A stretch of DNA of 64,000 nucleotides from Nothopassalora personata. Lineage: Eukaryota; Ascomycota; Dothideomycetes; Mycosphaerellales; Mycosphaerellaceae. The notes below the pieces were generated by a model. The model was not told where the DNA came from and ran no database searches. It saw nothing but the letters and a program-made list of their open reading frames with translations. Shown here piece by piece: positions 10,453-20,200 of the stretch. The position numbers were made by a program, and so were the translations under genes. Each line of letters begins with the position of its first letter. Positions within the stretch are counted from its first letter, which is position 1. Where the stretch lies: assembly GCA_033816765.1 (NCBI GenBank), contig CM066288.1, forward strand, positions 4,464,001-4,528,000, given 5' to 3'.

Positions 10453-11330
10453 ATGTATGTGAACACACCCCTTGACAGCACCCTCCCTCCTCTTCCTCCA
10501 CTAGCCCTATCGCCTCCGCCCCTCTCTACGATCCCCTTCGCCCTCGATCCGATTCCTTCTCGCCGCGCTCCGACAGAAACTAACCGGATTCCAGCACCAC
10601 CAACACAACAGCCTCCAAACACCACATCTTCAATCAATACCATCAAGTAAGTCCGATTCTTTTGAGCCGGCCTCCGATGCTTTTTAACTGGTTTCCAGCA
10701 GAAAACATGCTCTACCACTGCCTGGAGTGCGCCAACTCTGGCCGCGATTGCGTGGGCCCTGCCGTAAGACGCCTGAGTCCGACGTTTTCCAGCCGGACTC
10801 CGCTCACAAACATCCGCAGGCCGCCAATCAAGTCCGCAGCTGCGACGAGTGCCGCCGCCTTCAGAAGCGCTGCCGCCCGCTGTGAGTCGCTCTCCGACCC
10901 CTTTCGACCGGACTCCGCTAACCCCCCACACTCAGCACTCTGCCACAAGGCGTACGCGGCCTGGACCCGTGCCGGCAACGCTTCCAAGGCGTAAGTCTCC
11001 GGCCTGCGATCGTTTTCCGTCGGCTAACGCCTGAAAAGCACCAAACTCGACAATCTCAAGAAGGTCATCAAGGCTTGGCGCCCGCTCTCCAAGCTCGAGT
11101 CCGATGGTCTGCTGTCCGGGTAATTTCCACCGGTCTCCGATTGAAAACCATCGCTAACCGTCTCTCAGTCCTGTGGCTGCTGAGGTCACTGGCTCCATGG
11201 AGGGAGCCATCAACGCGCAAGCTGGCTCGTAAGTGTTGCACTCCGATTGAAAGACGTCGCTGACCGATCATTTTCCAGCGGCCCCGTCCCTCCTGCCCTC
11301 CGCCTTGGCACCCGCCGCGACCTGTCTTGA
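10453..11330 (+). CDS. Antisense intron-split Zn2Cys6-like gene of element D
   Basis: Opposite to pol and lying between pol and the 3' LTR. Exon-like blocks: 10702-10763, 10820-10881, 10936-10990, 11039-11119, 11169-11228 and 11279-11330 (TGA at 11328). They are separated by introns of 48-56 bp with GTAAGT/GTGAGT-type donors, CTAAC-type branch sites and CAG/AAG acceptors; a first intron at 10647-10698 (or to 10701) precedes them. The likely start is ATG 10707 (context AAAACATG). Exons 2-3 give C-x2-C-x6-C-x11-C-x2-C-x6-C (CLECANSGRDC and CDECRRLQKRC), which fits the fungal Zn(II)2Cys6 spacing. Later exons give AYAAWTRAG and TKLDNLKKVIKAW, a frame also kept in Dprime. Exons 4-7 join in frame, but the 3/4 join is off by one nucleotide, so either this copy carries an indel or one boundary is wrong. 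The product would be about 120 residues, probably nuclear and DNA-binding (inference). An upstream proline-rich frame from 10453 does not join in phase and may be leader. Confidence 0.5.
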
Positions 11331-11553
11331 GTGGTCTCCGGTGGTTTTCGCGCGGGCCGCGGTCGGGCCATCACAATGCTTTTGCCATCCCCGTATGGGG
11401 TGGGCCGGCCTCCGCTTCTTTTTGGTCGGGCCCCGCTGCCTTTTGGCGGCATGAATGAATGAAATTCTTTAAAACTTTTTCCTTTTCTCACGTGCTCTCA
11501 ATCTGACTCCTGCTCCCAAACGCCTGTGCTCATGTCAACTGACCCGCAATCCG
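11331..11553. other. Spacer between antisense gene and pol of D
   Basis: About 220 bp between the two tail-to-tail genes. I see no gene. It should contain the polyadenylation regions of both transcripts. Confidence 0.4.
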
Positions 11554-14500
11554 TCACTTACCTGTCGCCCTGCCCTTCTTCTTGACTTCCCATGCTTGCC
11601 TTGGTCCATCGTGCGTCATCGGGTTGCCGTGCTTTTTCTCAAAGTCGTCTGCTGCAGCTGTGTCCGCTAGATACTCCAATGGTTCCCACGTAGGCTTGTG
11701 GTATCCAGTCCATTTCACTAGGACTTCGCGTGCTTTGCCCCTCCCTTTCGCCTTGGTTCTGGCGCAGAGAATCTCCTCTACATGCCATTCCTCATGAGAT
11801 TCAATGAGGATGGGGTCCGGCTGTTTGTCGTCGATCTCCTGTCCAGGCAACGGGTCTTGGCTTGCAGGTCGCAACAAGTCTGGGTGAAAGACCGGGTGGA
11901 TTCCATCGGGGATCCCTGACAATCGGATGGACAGCGGTGAGATGACCTCCGCCACCGTGTACTTTGCGTGCTTATGGTCGATACTCTTCTTCGGCCGGGT
12001 CGTAGTGTAGTTCCTTAGATCCAGCCACACCTTGTCACCGACCCGATAAATCGGCGCTGGCTTCCGATCTTTGTTGGCGCTCTCCTCTTGCTCCTGGGCG
12101 GAGTCCGCCATGCTCGCTTGGCACAGGTCCGTGATCTGCTGCATCCTTTCCACAAAGAGCGTTGCCCGTTTGGCGGCATCCAGCGACGAAGTCGTTGAGT
12201 CCGGCTGCAACTGGACGGGGAATGGCGCTTCGTAACCGTGGACGGCAAAGAAGGGGCTCATGCCTAGGCCCGCTTGGTACCGTCCGTTCAGCGCCAGCTG
12301 AGCGGTGGAGAGCCACTTTTTCCAATCGGACTGCTCGTGGTTGACATAATTCCGAAGGTACGCCTGCACTTCTTGGTTCAACCTCTCGGGCCCTCCGTCC
12401 GTTTGTGGGTGGTAGGCGGAGCTAAGTCTCTGCTTCACGCCGGTTAAACGACAGAATGTCTTCCAGAATGTGCTTGTCCAGTTCGTGCCTCTATCGCTCG
12501 TGATGGCCTTAGGAATCCCGTAGTATCTCACCCAGCAGTCCAGGAATCTCTCGGCGCAGTCCTCCGCTTTCATGGTGGACATCGCTTCCAAGACGACGGT
12601 CTTGCTCAGTCTGTCCTTGATTACCCACAAGCAAGTGTTTCCCTGCGACTCCGGCATGTCCGTCATGAAATCCATAGAGATCTCCTGGAAGAAACGATCG
12701 GGTACCGGTAAAGGCTGAAGGAGTCCATGCTTTTGCTCCCTCCATACCTTATTTCTCCCACAGTGATCGCAGTTCCTCAAGAACTGTCTCACGTGCCTTG
12801 ACTGTAGAGGCCAGTAAAAGTTACGTCTCAAGATAGACGCTGTGGAGTCCCTGCCTGGATGGCCGTAGACCGGTGAATCATGAACGGACTGGATGAGCTT
12901 CGTCCGCAGGACATCGTTCTGCAATATCTCCGCGCCCGCCTCTTTGTAGTCGGCTTCCGTCGTTGCTGGGGCTCCCGGCACCCAGATTCTTCCGCGGTGC
13001 CGCAGGTGTCCGTTGTCGTCGATGCTGCAGTCACCGGCTTGTACCTTGAGCTTCACTTCGCTCGGGAGTGAACGCGCCCCGGTTCTTACTGCGTGGAGTA
13101 CTGCCTGAAACGTGCTGTCTTCATCGGCGGTCTTCCTCCAGATCTCGTTCAATTCTGGATCTGTGAAGGGGCCCGATGATGCGCCCGGTGAGTCCGACGT
13201 TTTCTCGGTGGAGTCGACTCCGAATTGGGTGGCCATAATCTGGACCGATGAAACCATCGTAGCGGATGAAGGTGCATCTGCTACCACCTCGCCTTCCCCC
13301 CCTGGAGCCGGCCAATTGCGTATGGCATCCGGCCGCAAGAACCTGCGAAAACGCGACAATTTGTCGTCCTGGCCGAGCGTATCCTGCTCCCTCCGTGACA
13401 ATGCATCCGGCACAATTGCCTCGGCGCCCGGCCTGTATACCAGGGTAAACTGAAACAACGCGATGTGCTCCACCCACCTGATCTGCCTCTCAGACAACTG
13501 CCTCTTTGTCATAAAGTACTCAAGGTTCTTGTGGTCCGTCCAAATTGTAAAGGGACCACACGTTTTCAGCTCGGGGGCCCACTCTTTGAGGCAGGAGACT
13601 ACTGCGAGCATCTCTTTGTCATGGATGTCGTAGTTAATCTCAGCCTTATTCAGTTTCTTTGAGTAGAACCCTACCGGCTTCACTACCCCGTCCTTTTCTT
13701 GCAGGAGAGCGCCACCCAGGGCAAATCCACTGCAGTCCGTCTCCAAAAAGGTGGGAAGCTCCGGGTTCCAATGGGCCAGCACAGGAGCTTCACAGTACTT
13801 CCTCTTCAGGGCCTGAAAGGCGTCCTCCTGACGTTTCCCCCAGGAGAACGGCGTTTTCTTTCCCGTCAGCGACGTCAAGGGTTCGGCCAACTTCGAGTAG
13901 TTGGGGATGAACATTCTGTAGTAATTCGCGAACCCGAGGAAACGACGCACTTCTTTCTGAGTGACGGGCGTCTTCCAGTCCCGTACGGCATCCACCTTTT
14001 CCGGGTCTGGTCCCACCCCCTTTCCGTCGGCGTGGACGATGAACCCTAGGTACTTGATCTTCTTCTGTGCGAACTCGCATTTACCTGGATCTAAGAACAG
14101 GCCTCCGTCCCAAAGCTTATGGAGAACGATGCGAACCTTCTTGAAGTGGTCCTCCTTCGACCCATCCGAGTAGATCACTACGTCATCAGCGTATGCAGAG
14201 GCGAAGTCGTCCAGGTGTTCCCGCAGCAAACTGTTAATATACCGTTGGAAAGTTGCCGGCGCCCCGGACAAACCAAACGGACACACCAACCACTCCCACA
14301 GGCCAAATCTCGTTCTAAACGCGGTCTTGTACTCCTCGCCTCTTGCCATCCGGAGATGGTGGAACGCGGCAACTACGTCCACCTTCGTCATCCATCTGGC
14401 TCCCGTTAGATTTCGGATGGTCTCCGGGATCAAAGGCAGCGGGTAGCGATCTTGCTTCGTAATCGCGTTCAGCGCCCTATAATCGCAGCAAAAGCGTAGT

Positions 14501-15276
14501 CCTCCTCCGGGCTTCTTCACAAACAGGACGGGGGCCGCCGCTTCTGAGGTGGAGGGACGGATGTATCCCTTGCGATGCAGCTCGGTTAGCGACTTGCGTA
14601 GCACCAGCAGCTCGTCTTTCGACATGCTATACAACGGTCCCCAGGGCAGTGGCTCCTGCGATCCGTCTGGTTTCGTCCGGATCTCGATCCTGTGGTCAAG
14701 TTCCCCACGATGGGGCGCGAGCTTGTCGGCTTCCCGCGTGGAAAAGAGTGGGATCATGTCCCAAAGTTCCGGAGGCAGCTTCATTTTGAGCTCCTCCCTC
14801 GTGGGCGGTTCCTTCTTGCTCAGGGCTTTCTTGATGTCCTCCACGGTTGCCGCGGCGATCGTAGCAAAACGTTCGCCCGCCTCGCGTTCTTTATGGTTGC
14901 GTCCTTCGGGCACCCATTTCTTTGCCAAACCGTGGTAGTACCGGTGCTTTTCTGGCGCAGTTCGGATTTGATTGTGCGCTTTCCAAGGGTTCCCCAGAAT
15001 CATCGGGAAGTCCAAGTCGGGCACGACGTATGCGTACACGACCTCGTGGATGCCGGCGATTTCCATGTGGAAAGCAACTACTCCTTCAATCGAGTTTCGC
15101 ATCGCTTTGGTGAACCCTGTAGCCTTGCGGCTCTCGTTGCTGACATACGTGAGACCGAGTCCTTTCGCTAGGTCTCCGTTAATTACAGCATAACACATGC
15201 ATCCTTCATCGATAAGGGCAAACGTGCCGTAACTTTCGTTCAGGAGTAAGTCGGTATATACAAGGTTCCCGTTCAT
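11554..15276 (-). CDS. pol: Pol polyprotein of element D (PR-RT-RH-IN-chromodomain)
   Basis: The first Met is at 15276, but the frame is open up to the slippery site at 15360, and translation is expected to enter there by -1 frameshift from gag. Numbered from Met 15276: protease LIDEG (Asp23) and flap ILGNPW (93-98); RT about 200-400 with catalytic YADD (362-365); RNase H with Asp514, Glu555, Asp581 and Asp624; integrase H2C2 finger (His799, His806, Cys836, Cys839); DDE core Asp869, Asp928 and Glu964 (D-x35-E); C-terminal chromodomain about 1162-1215 with VLVKWTGY and TWEPLEYL. All catalytic residues are present. The chromodomain would direct integration to modified chromatin, as known for chromoviruses. 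YADD is a less common form of the RT box. The frame is uninterrupted. Confidence 0.95.
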   Translation of the reverse strand: MNGNLVYTDLLLNESYGTFALIDEGCMCYAVINGDLAKGLGLTYVSNESRKATGFTKAMRNSIEGVVAFHMEIAGIHEVVYAYVVPDLDFPMILGNPWKAHNQIRTAPEKHRYYHGLAKKWVPEGRNHKEREAGERFATIAAATVEDIKKALSKKEPPTREELKMKLPPELWDMIPLFSTREADKLAPHRGELDHRIEIRTKPDGSQEPLPWGPLYSMSKDELLVLRKSLTELHRKGYIRPSTSEAAAPVLFVKKPGGGLRFCCDYRALNAITKQDRYPLPLIPETIRNLTGARWMTKVDVVAAFHHLRMARGEEYKTAFRTRFGLWEWLVCPFGLSGAPATFQRYINSLLREHLDDFASAYADDVVIYSDGSKEDHFKKVRIVLHKLWDGGLFLDPGKCEFAQKKIKYLGFIVHADGKGVGPDPEKVDAVRDWKTPVTQKEVRRFLGFANYYRMFIPNYSKLAEPLTSLTGKKTPFSWGKRQEDAFQALKRKYCEAPVLAHWNPELPTFLETDCSGFALGGALLQEKDGVVKPVGFYSKKLNKAEINYDIHDKEMLAVVSCLKEWAPELKTCGPFTIWTDHKNLEYFMTKRQLSERQIRWVEHIALFQFTLVYRPGAEAIVPDALSRREQDTLGQDDKLSRFRRFLRPDAIRNWPAPGGEGEVVADAPSSATMVSSVQIMATQFGVDSTEKTSDSPGASSGPFTDPELNEIWRKTADEDSTFQAVLHAVRTGARSLPSEVKLKVQAGDCSIDDNGHLRHRGRIWVPGAPATTEADYKEAGAEILQNDVLRTKLIQSVHDSPVYGHPGRDSTASILRRNFYWPLQSRHVRQFLRNCDHCGRNKVWREQKHGLLQPLPVPDRFFQEISMDFMTDMPESQGNTCLWVIKDRLSKTVVLEAMSTMKAEDCAERFLDCWVRYYGIPKAITSDRGTNWTSTFWKTFCRLTGVKQRLSSAYHPQTDGGPERLNQEVQAYLRNYVNHEQSDWKKWLSTAQLALNGRYQAGLGMSPFFAVHGYEAPFPVQLQPDSTTSSLDAAKRATLFVERMQQITDLCQASMADSAQEQEESANKDRKPAPIYRVGDKVWLDLRNYTTTRPKKSIDHKHAKYTVAEVISPLSIRLSGIPDGIHPVFHPDLLRPASQDPLPGQEIDDKQPDPILIESHEEWHVEEILCARTKAKGRGKAREVLVKWTGYHKPTWEPLEYLADTAAADDFEKKHGNPMTHDGPRQAWEVKKKGRATGK

Positions 15277-15320
15277 AGAACTCTTGGCAGCGTTCCACCC
15301 CTTTACCAGTGCTTCTTTGT

Positions 15321-15360
15321 CTCCTGGTGCTGGCTTTCGCCCAGGAGCTAGTCTTTTCCC
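15321..15360 (-). promoter_or_regulatory. -1 ribosomal frameshift signal of element D
   Basis: The minus strand reads slippery heptamer G GGA AAA at 15360-15354, in the gag frame. A 6-nt spacer contains the gag stop TAG (15350-15348). Then comes a hairpin at 15347-15321: outer stem CTCCTGG / CCAGGAG, with an inner GGC-GAAA-GCC element as an alternative. After slippage the frame reads straight into pol. Spacer length and heptamer fit canonical X XXY YYZ signals. Confidence 0.88.
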
Positions 15361-16556
15361 GCATCTTCGGGATCCGACTCAAACCCGTCGTCTTCCAGGA
15401 TCGGCGCAACTGAGGCTGCGTTGATCTTGGTGGGGTTGACTGCTGCGGCGTACGGACATTCCTTCACTCGATGCCCGCTCGCTCCGCAACGGAAACAGAG
15501 CTGTTCTTGGCGCCTTCGATCTCTCTCAGCGGTGTCGACCCATTTCGCTCTCTGCTTCCCCTTGTCCTCCTTCCGGTCTCCACGACTTCTAGAGCGGCCT
15601 CCGTTCGTTCGGGTTGGTGCCATGATGGTGTCACCATCATGGTCCACCCGGGTAACGGTAGGTCCCGCAAAAGAACGAGTGGTAACCGTGGTGGTCGCAC
15701 TGGAGTCCTTGTTGTTGTCCTTCCACTTCTTGTGGGCTATTCTAAACTGGTCTGTGTCCTCGAGGTTGGTCATGATCCGCTTAACCTCCTCTGCGAACTC
15801 GTAGTAATCCTCCTTTTTCGGCATGGCTGCCGTATACATTCTGGCGGGATTCGAGAAGGTGTTGCGGAGGTAGCCGATCTTCGCGTCATTGCTCCAGTCT
15901 TCTCCGCCGGCGGTCAACAGGAGTCCGTCGAATTTCATCTGGTGATCGTGCCACGGTTGTCCGTTCACGTGTCTAATCTTGGTGAGTTGTTCTAGAGCCT
16001 TGGCGCGTTCGTTGCTATCGCCAAAGACCTTTTCGAGTTGCGCAAAGAAAGCAACGGGGTCCTTCCCAAGTTCACCGTCTCCCTTGTCCCAGAAGTGCCG
16101 CATCCTCGTGCGCTCCCTCGCTAGCAACGTGTCGTTGATCGCGTCCCAGTAGAATTCATTGGAGAGCGTCGGTTTCAGTGCGGAACGCACCCTGAAGGAA
16201 CTTTTCAACCTTAGGAAGTAGTCCCTGAATGTTTCGGCTTTGCCATCCCATGAGGGCGGGTTCCAGCCTCTGGGACCCGACGGTTCTCCGCCGCTGCGCG
16301 GCGCGTTCGCGGCGGCATTCAGCGTCTGCAGCAACTGTCTCATTAGGTCACCAGTAGACGCGTCGTCCGGAACTGGTAGTGAGACTGCAGGGGTTGACTG
16401 ACGTCGAGCGTCTTCCGACTCTTTCAAGGCGGCGCGCGTTGCAATCAGTTCGGCCTGCATCTCTTCCTGTCGCTGGTACAATTGCTCGAGCATAAGCTGA
16501 AAATTTTCATTCGAGGCACCAACCCCGGGGTTCTCGCTACCCGACGACGCCATCAC
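15348..16556 (-). CDS. gag: Gag of element D
   Basis: 402 residues. The N-terminus is Ser-rich, followed by a Gln/Glu-rich helix (LMLEQLYQRQEEMQAEL), then a capsid-like retrotransposon Gag domain (about 105-270, containing WDGKAETFRDYFLRL). A single zinc knuckle follows: Cys354, Cys357, His362, Cys367 (CFRCGASGHRVKEC). The tail is acidic and ends at the frameshift site. It forms the virus-like particle and packages RNA. The Met at 16556 is about 55 nt inside the 5' LTR boundary and its codon follows the primer site, so it is the natural start. The stop lies within the frameshift spacer. Confidence 0.93.
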   Translation of the reverse strand: MMASSGSENPGVGASNENFQLMLEQLYQRQEEMQAELIATRAALKESEDARRQSTPAVSLPVPDDASTGDLMRQLLQTLNAAANAPRSGGEPSGPRGWNPPSWDGKAETFRDYFLRLKSSFRVRSALKPTLSNEFYWDAINDTLLARERTRMRHFWDKGDGELGKDPVAFFAQLEKVFGDSNERAKALEQLTKIRHVNGQPWHDHQMKFDGLLLTAGGEDWSNDAKIGYLRNTFSNPARMYTAAMPKKEDYYEFAEEVKRIMTNLEDTDQFRIAHKKWKDNNKDSSATTTVTTRSFAGPTVTRVDHDGDTIMAPTRTNGGRSRSRGDRKEDKGKQRAKWVDTAERDRRRQEQLCFRCGASGHRVKECPYAAAVNPTKINAASVAPILEDDGFESDPEDAGKD

Positions 16557-16600
16557 GTATTCCGTCTCTTTAATGGCGGGTGCCTGGTTGATTCGAATGG

Positions 16601-16611
16601 ATCGAACTTAA
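16601..16611 (-). other. Putative self-priming primer-binding site of D
   Basis: Just inside the 5' LTR the minus strand reads TTAAGTTCGAT. Ten of these bases (TAAGTTCGAT) are exactly complementary to ATCGAACTTA within the same LTR (16668-16659). This fits Tf1/sushi-type self-priming, with the RNA 5' end near 16668. The same pairing is kept in Dprime. Confidence 0.75.
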
Positions 16612-16769
16612 TGTCACGGGTGAACGACGTGTACACTGAGGTTCTGTGTGGTATGCAATAAGTTCGATACAGAAGAAGGAGAAAACCGAGCGAAGCCCGG
16701 AACAAAGAAAACGGAGTCAGGTCCGCACGGGCTCAGCCCGTGCCAAGATGCAAGGGCTCGCCCCTTACA
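16612..16769 (-). repeat. 5' LTR of element D
   Basis: 158 bp, apparently identical to 10041-10198; drives gag-pol on the minus strand. The RNA start is expected near 16668 if the self-priming reading is right. Confidence 0.92.
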
Positions 16770-17240
16770 TAAAGGAGAAGAGAGCAACACTAACGACGAC
16801 AACGAACAACTTACCTTCACGGTAGATGTACCTAAGAAACTATACGACATAATTATCTACCTATAAAGAAGGCACGAGGAATTCCTACCTAAGATAGGTA
16901 GACGAAGGAGGCTACATTCTATTAAGTTTAACAAGACACTCGACACCCTACGAGGCATAGCCTAGGGATACCTACTTATAGAAACAACCGAGAATCTAGT
17001 AACCGCCGTTATAGAACGACTACCTATAGGAAGCCGAATAATAGGTACCGGATACCTAATACTAGTAGGAACTTTCGTCTTAAACGAACTACGAATAGCA
17101 GTATAGCACGTACGGGCTCTCTACTTAGAAACGTAGAAGATCTAGGAACGTTACCGAATACAGGTGTAGACATAGAAAGGCTCGCGCTAGGTTTAAGCGG
17201 AGGCCTCGAGACACGAAGCACGACGTTCTATATACGAATA

Positions 17241-20200
17241 GGGAAAAGGATCGGCTTCCTAGGAATAAGCGACCGAAGGGAGTTATACAATACTTAGGCT
17301 TATATATCGACATTAAACACAGTTTTCTAGACATAAGCGATCGTTAACGGACACAAGACTAGTGTTATAATCGACTTAGGAGTAGCGGGGAATTTTATCT
17401 CCGAGTCTTTTATGAGAAGAAACGGGTTAGCTACCCTAAAGAAGAAATAGGGTTACGAGTTAATCGCGGTAAACGGATTATCGTTACCTAGCGTAGAATA
17501 GGAGACGATACTATTGCTACTAGCTATCTAATAGTACTACGAGAATATTACCTTAGATGTTACTAATATAGCTAGTTATAACATAGTATTAGGTATGCCT
17601 TAGTTAAGAAAGCACAATCTAGTAATCGACTAGAGAAGAGGAGTACTTACATTTAGGGAATGCGATTGCGTTATCGACATTTAGCCTACGTAGTAGTAGC
17701 GTTCACTAGTAGATAAGGTAAGGAAACAGCTAAACGAGATATAGCTTACGCCGAATAGAAGGATAGAAGAACCACCTTCGACCGGGATAGACACTAGCGT
17801 AGGGCCGCCGGGTTACGAAGTTACTAGAAGTAATAGAAGTAACGCACTATCGAAGAATACTAACATCTTAGAGTTAAGTATTCCTAAGGAGTATCGCAAG
17901 TGGTCGCGACTCTTTAAAGAGGAGAGAGGTAAAACCGCCTTACCTAAGCACCGACTATAGGATTATAAGATTAACATTTAGCTAGGGAAAGAGCCTCTAT
18001 AGGGACCCCTATATCAAATGTCTAAGAAAGAGCTATAGACCCTACGAGAATAGCTAAAGGAGAAGCTAGCTAAAGGATAGATAAGAAGATCTACCTTAAG
18101 TGTAGGAACTCTATACATGTTCGTTCTAAAAGTAAACGGGAAGTTACGACTCGTATAGGACTATAGGAAGTTAAACGAGATTACGATTAAGAACCGATAC
18201 CCGCTACCTAACATCGAAGAAGCATAGGATAGATTAACCGGATTAGACTAGTACACAAAGATTAACCTACGAGATGCCTTCTATACTATACGAATAGTAG
18301 AAGGAGAAGAATGGAAAACCGCTTTTAGAATAAGATACGGACTTTACGAATTCTTAGTTATGCTAATAGGATTAACTAACGTACCCGTATCCTATTAGGA
18401 CCTTGTTAACGAGATACTTAGAGACCTACTCGACGTATACGTTATCGCATATATAGACGACATACTAGTCTACACGAAAGGATCCCTATAGAAACACATA
18501 AGACAAGTCTAAGACGTCTTCGAACGACTTACGCAATTAGGATGTAAGACGGTACCCGAGAAATGCGAATTCTATAAGAAAGAAGTTAAATTTCTAGGCT
18601 TTATTATTAGCACTATAGGGATAACGATCGACCCTACGAAGACATAGTTAATTAGAGAGTAGCTAGAACCGAAAACAGTTAAGGACGTATAATTATTCCT
18701 TAGACTAGCGAACTACAACCGGAAATTCATTAAGGATTACTTAAAGACAGTAGCACTAATAACGATGCTTATAAGAAAGGACGTTACTTAGAAATGGGGA
18801 AAGGAACAGATTAAAGCATTTAAGAAACTTAAGGAATAATGCGCTTTAGCCCCTACGCTTCGACTATTCGATAGTAGTAAGGAAGTCTACATCGAGACCG
18901 ATACGTCTAATATAGCAATAGGCGCGTGTTTAACATAGACACACGATAGGTAAAGACACCTAGTAGCCTATTACTCCCGGAAAATGACTATAGCGGAACA
19001 GAACTACGACATCCATAATAAAGAGCTTCTAGCTATTATTACTGCTATACAACATTAGAGAGTATATGTCGAGGGCCTACCGAAGTTAACGATTCTTTCT
19101 AACTATAAGAATCTTACGTACTTTACGACGACGAAAGAACTTACCCGAAGGCAAGCCCGCTAGTCGGAGCTACTAGGACAGTACAAGTTCGAAATTAAAT
19201 ATACTCTAGGACGAGAGAATAGCCGCGCCGACGCGCTAAGCCGAAGAAGCGACTATATAGAAGGAAAAGAACTAGTGTAATACAAGATATTAAAGACAAA
19301 CCCCGACGGAAGTCTTAGTGTAAACACGAGAGAATTCAATAACATCGTACGGATACTAGGCAATAAGGACGAACAATTCCCTATATCGTAAGGGAAATAC
19401 TAAGTACCGAAGGATCGAGAAGAAGAATGTATACGATAACATTACGACGGACTAATATATAGGCACCCTAGAACTTCGAAAACAATAGACCTAATATAGC
19501 GCAGTTTCTCATTTCTATAGATAAGACTTAAGGTACTACGCTACATTAAACAGTGCGTATACTACTAACGGAACAAGGCTGCGAGACACGTAAAATACGG
19601 TTACCTACAGTTTAGGACACTACCGACGAAACTATAGGACGAAGTCACAATAGACTTTATTACGAAACTCCTACCGTTAAGAGATTAAGTTACGAAACAA
19701 CTATACGACATAATACTAGTTATAGTTAATAGACTTACGAAATACGTACACTTCATTCCTACATTAGAGACATACAATGTAGAGCAGCTCGGATACCTCG
19801 TACTAGATAGACTTATCCGATACCACGGATTCCCTTAAGCGTTTATAACGGACAGAGACAAGCTATTCACATCAAATTACTAGAAAACGCTTATAGAAAC
19901 GATCGGAATTAAACATAAGCTATTAATAGCATATCATCCGGAAATAGACAGATAAACCGAAAGGATAAATTAAACGCTAGAACAATACCTACGACACTAC
20001 ATTAACTACGCATAAGACAATTAGGTTTCATTACCGCTAATAGCGCAGATTGCACTAAATAACTACAAATTAGAGATAACTTTAACGACGCCATTTTATG
20101 CGAACTTTAGTAAAGATCCTAACCTATTAGTCGTGCTCTGTTCTAATCTGTTAATCTGTCTTATAGGTCTCGTAGAGCAATAGATCACTCTATAGTGGCT

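Larger units (their letters stand above)
10041..16769 (-). mobile_element. Chromovirus element D, apparently complete
   Basis: A 6.7-kb Ty3/Gypsy element on the minus strand with 158-bp LTRs, target duplication taaag at 10036-10040 and 16770-16774, gag, pol with chromodomain, a -1 frameshift signal, a self-priming-type primer site and a polypurine tract. An antisense, intron-split gene lies between pol and the 3' LTR. It sits in the gag relic of A. The duplicated bases taaag are the RIP form of cgaag in unmutated relatives, so D inserted after A was mutated. I see no stop or frameshift in gag or pol, so it may be autonomous. Confidence 0.92.
7229..17268 (+). pseudogene. RIP-killed gag of element A (three pieces)
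   Basis: Pieces 7229-7894, 9176-10040 and 16775-17268 join into a Gag like that of E2: the start reads ATA instead of ATG, followed by SATQ-A..GTPAPSE-like sequence, a capsid-like region and a CCHC knuckle (near 9395-9440) with Cys and His codons changed to Tyr. A W..C..D.C-like block and an acidic tail follow. The interruptions are insertions of F and D. The frameshift heptamer GGGAAAA is still present at 17241-17247. Numerous TAG/TAA codons make it non-functional. Confidence 0.8.

Noticed and set aside
10712..10987. Minus-strand frames opposite the antisense gene of D
   Set aside because: No domains; the + strand has splice signals and Cys clusters conserved in Dprime, so the minus frames are shadows.
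13112..13477. Open frames opposite pol of D
   Set aside because: Complement of the integrase/RNase H coding region with no own features; typical shadow frames.
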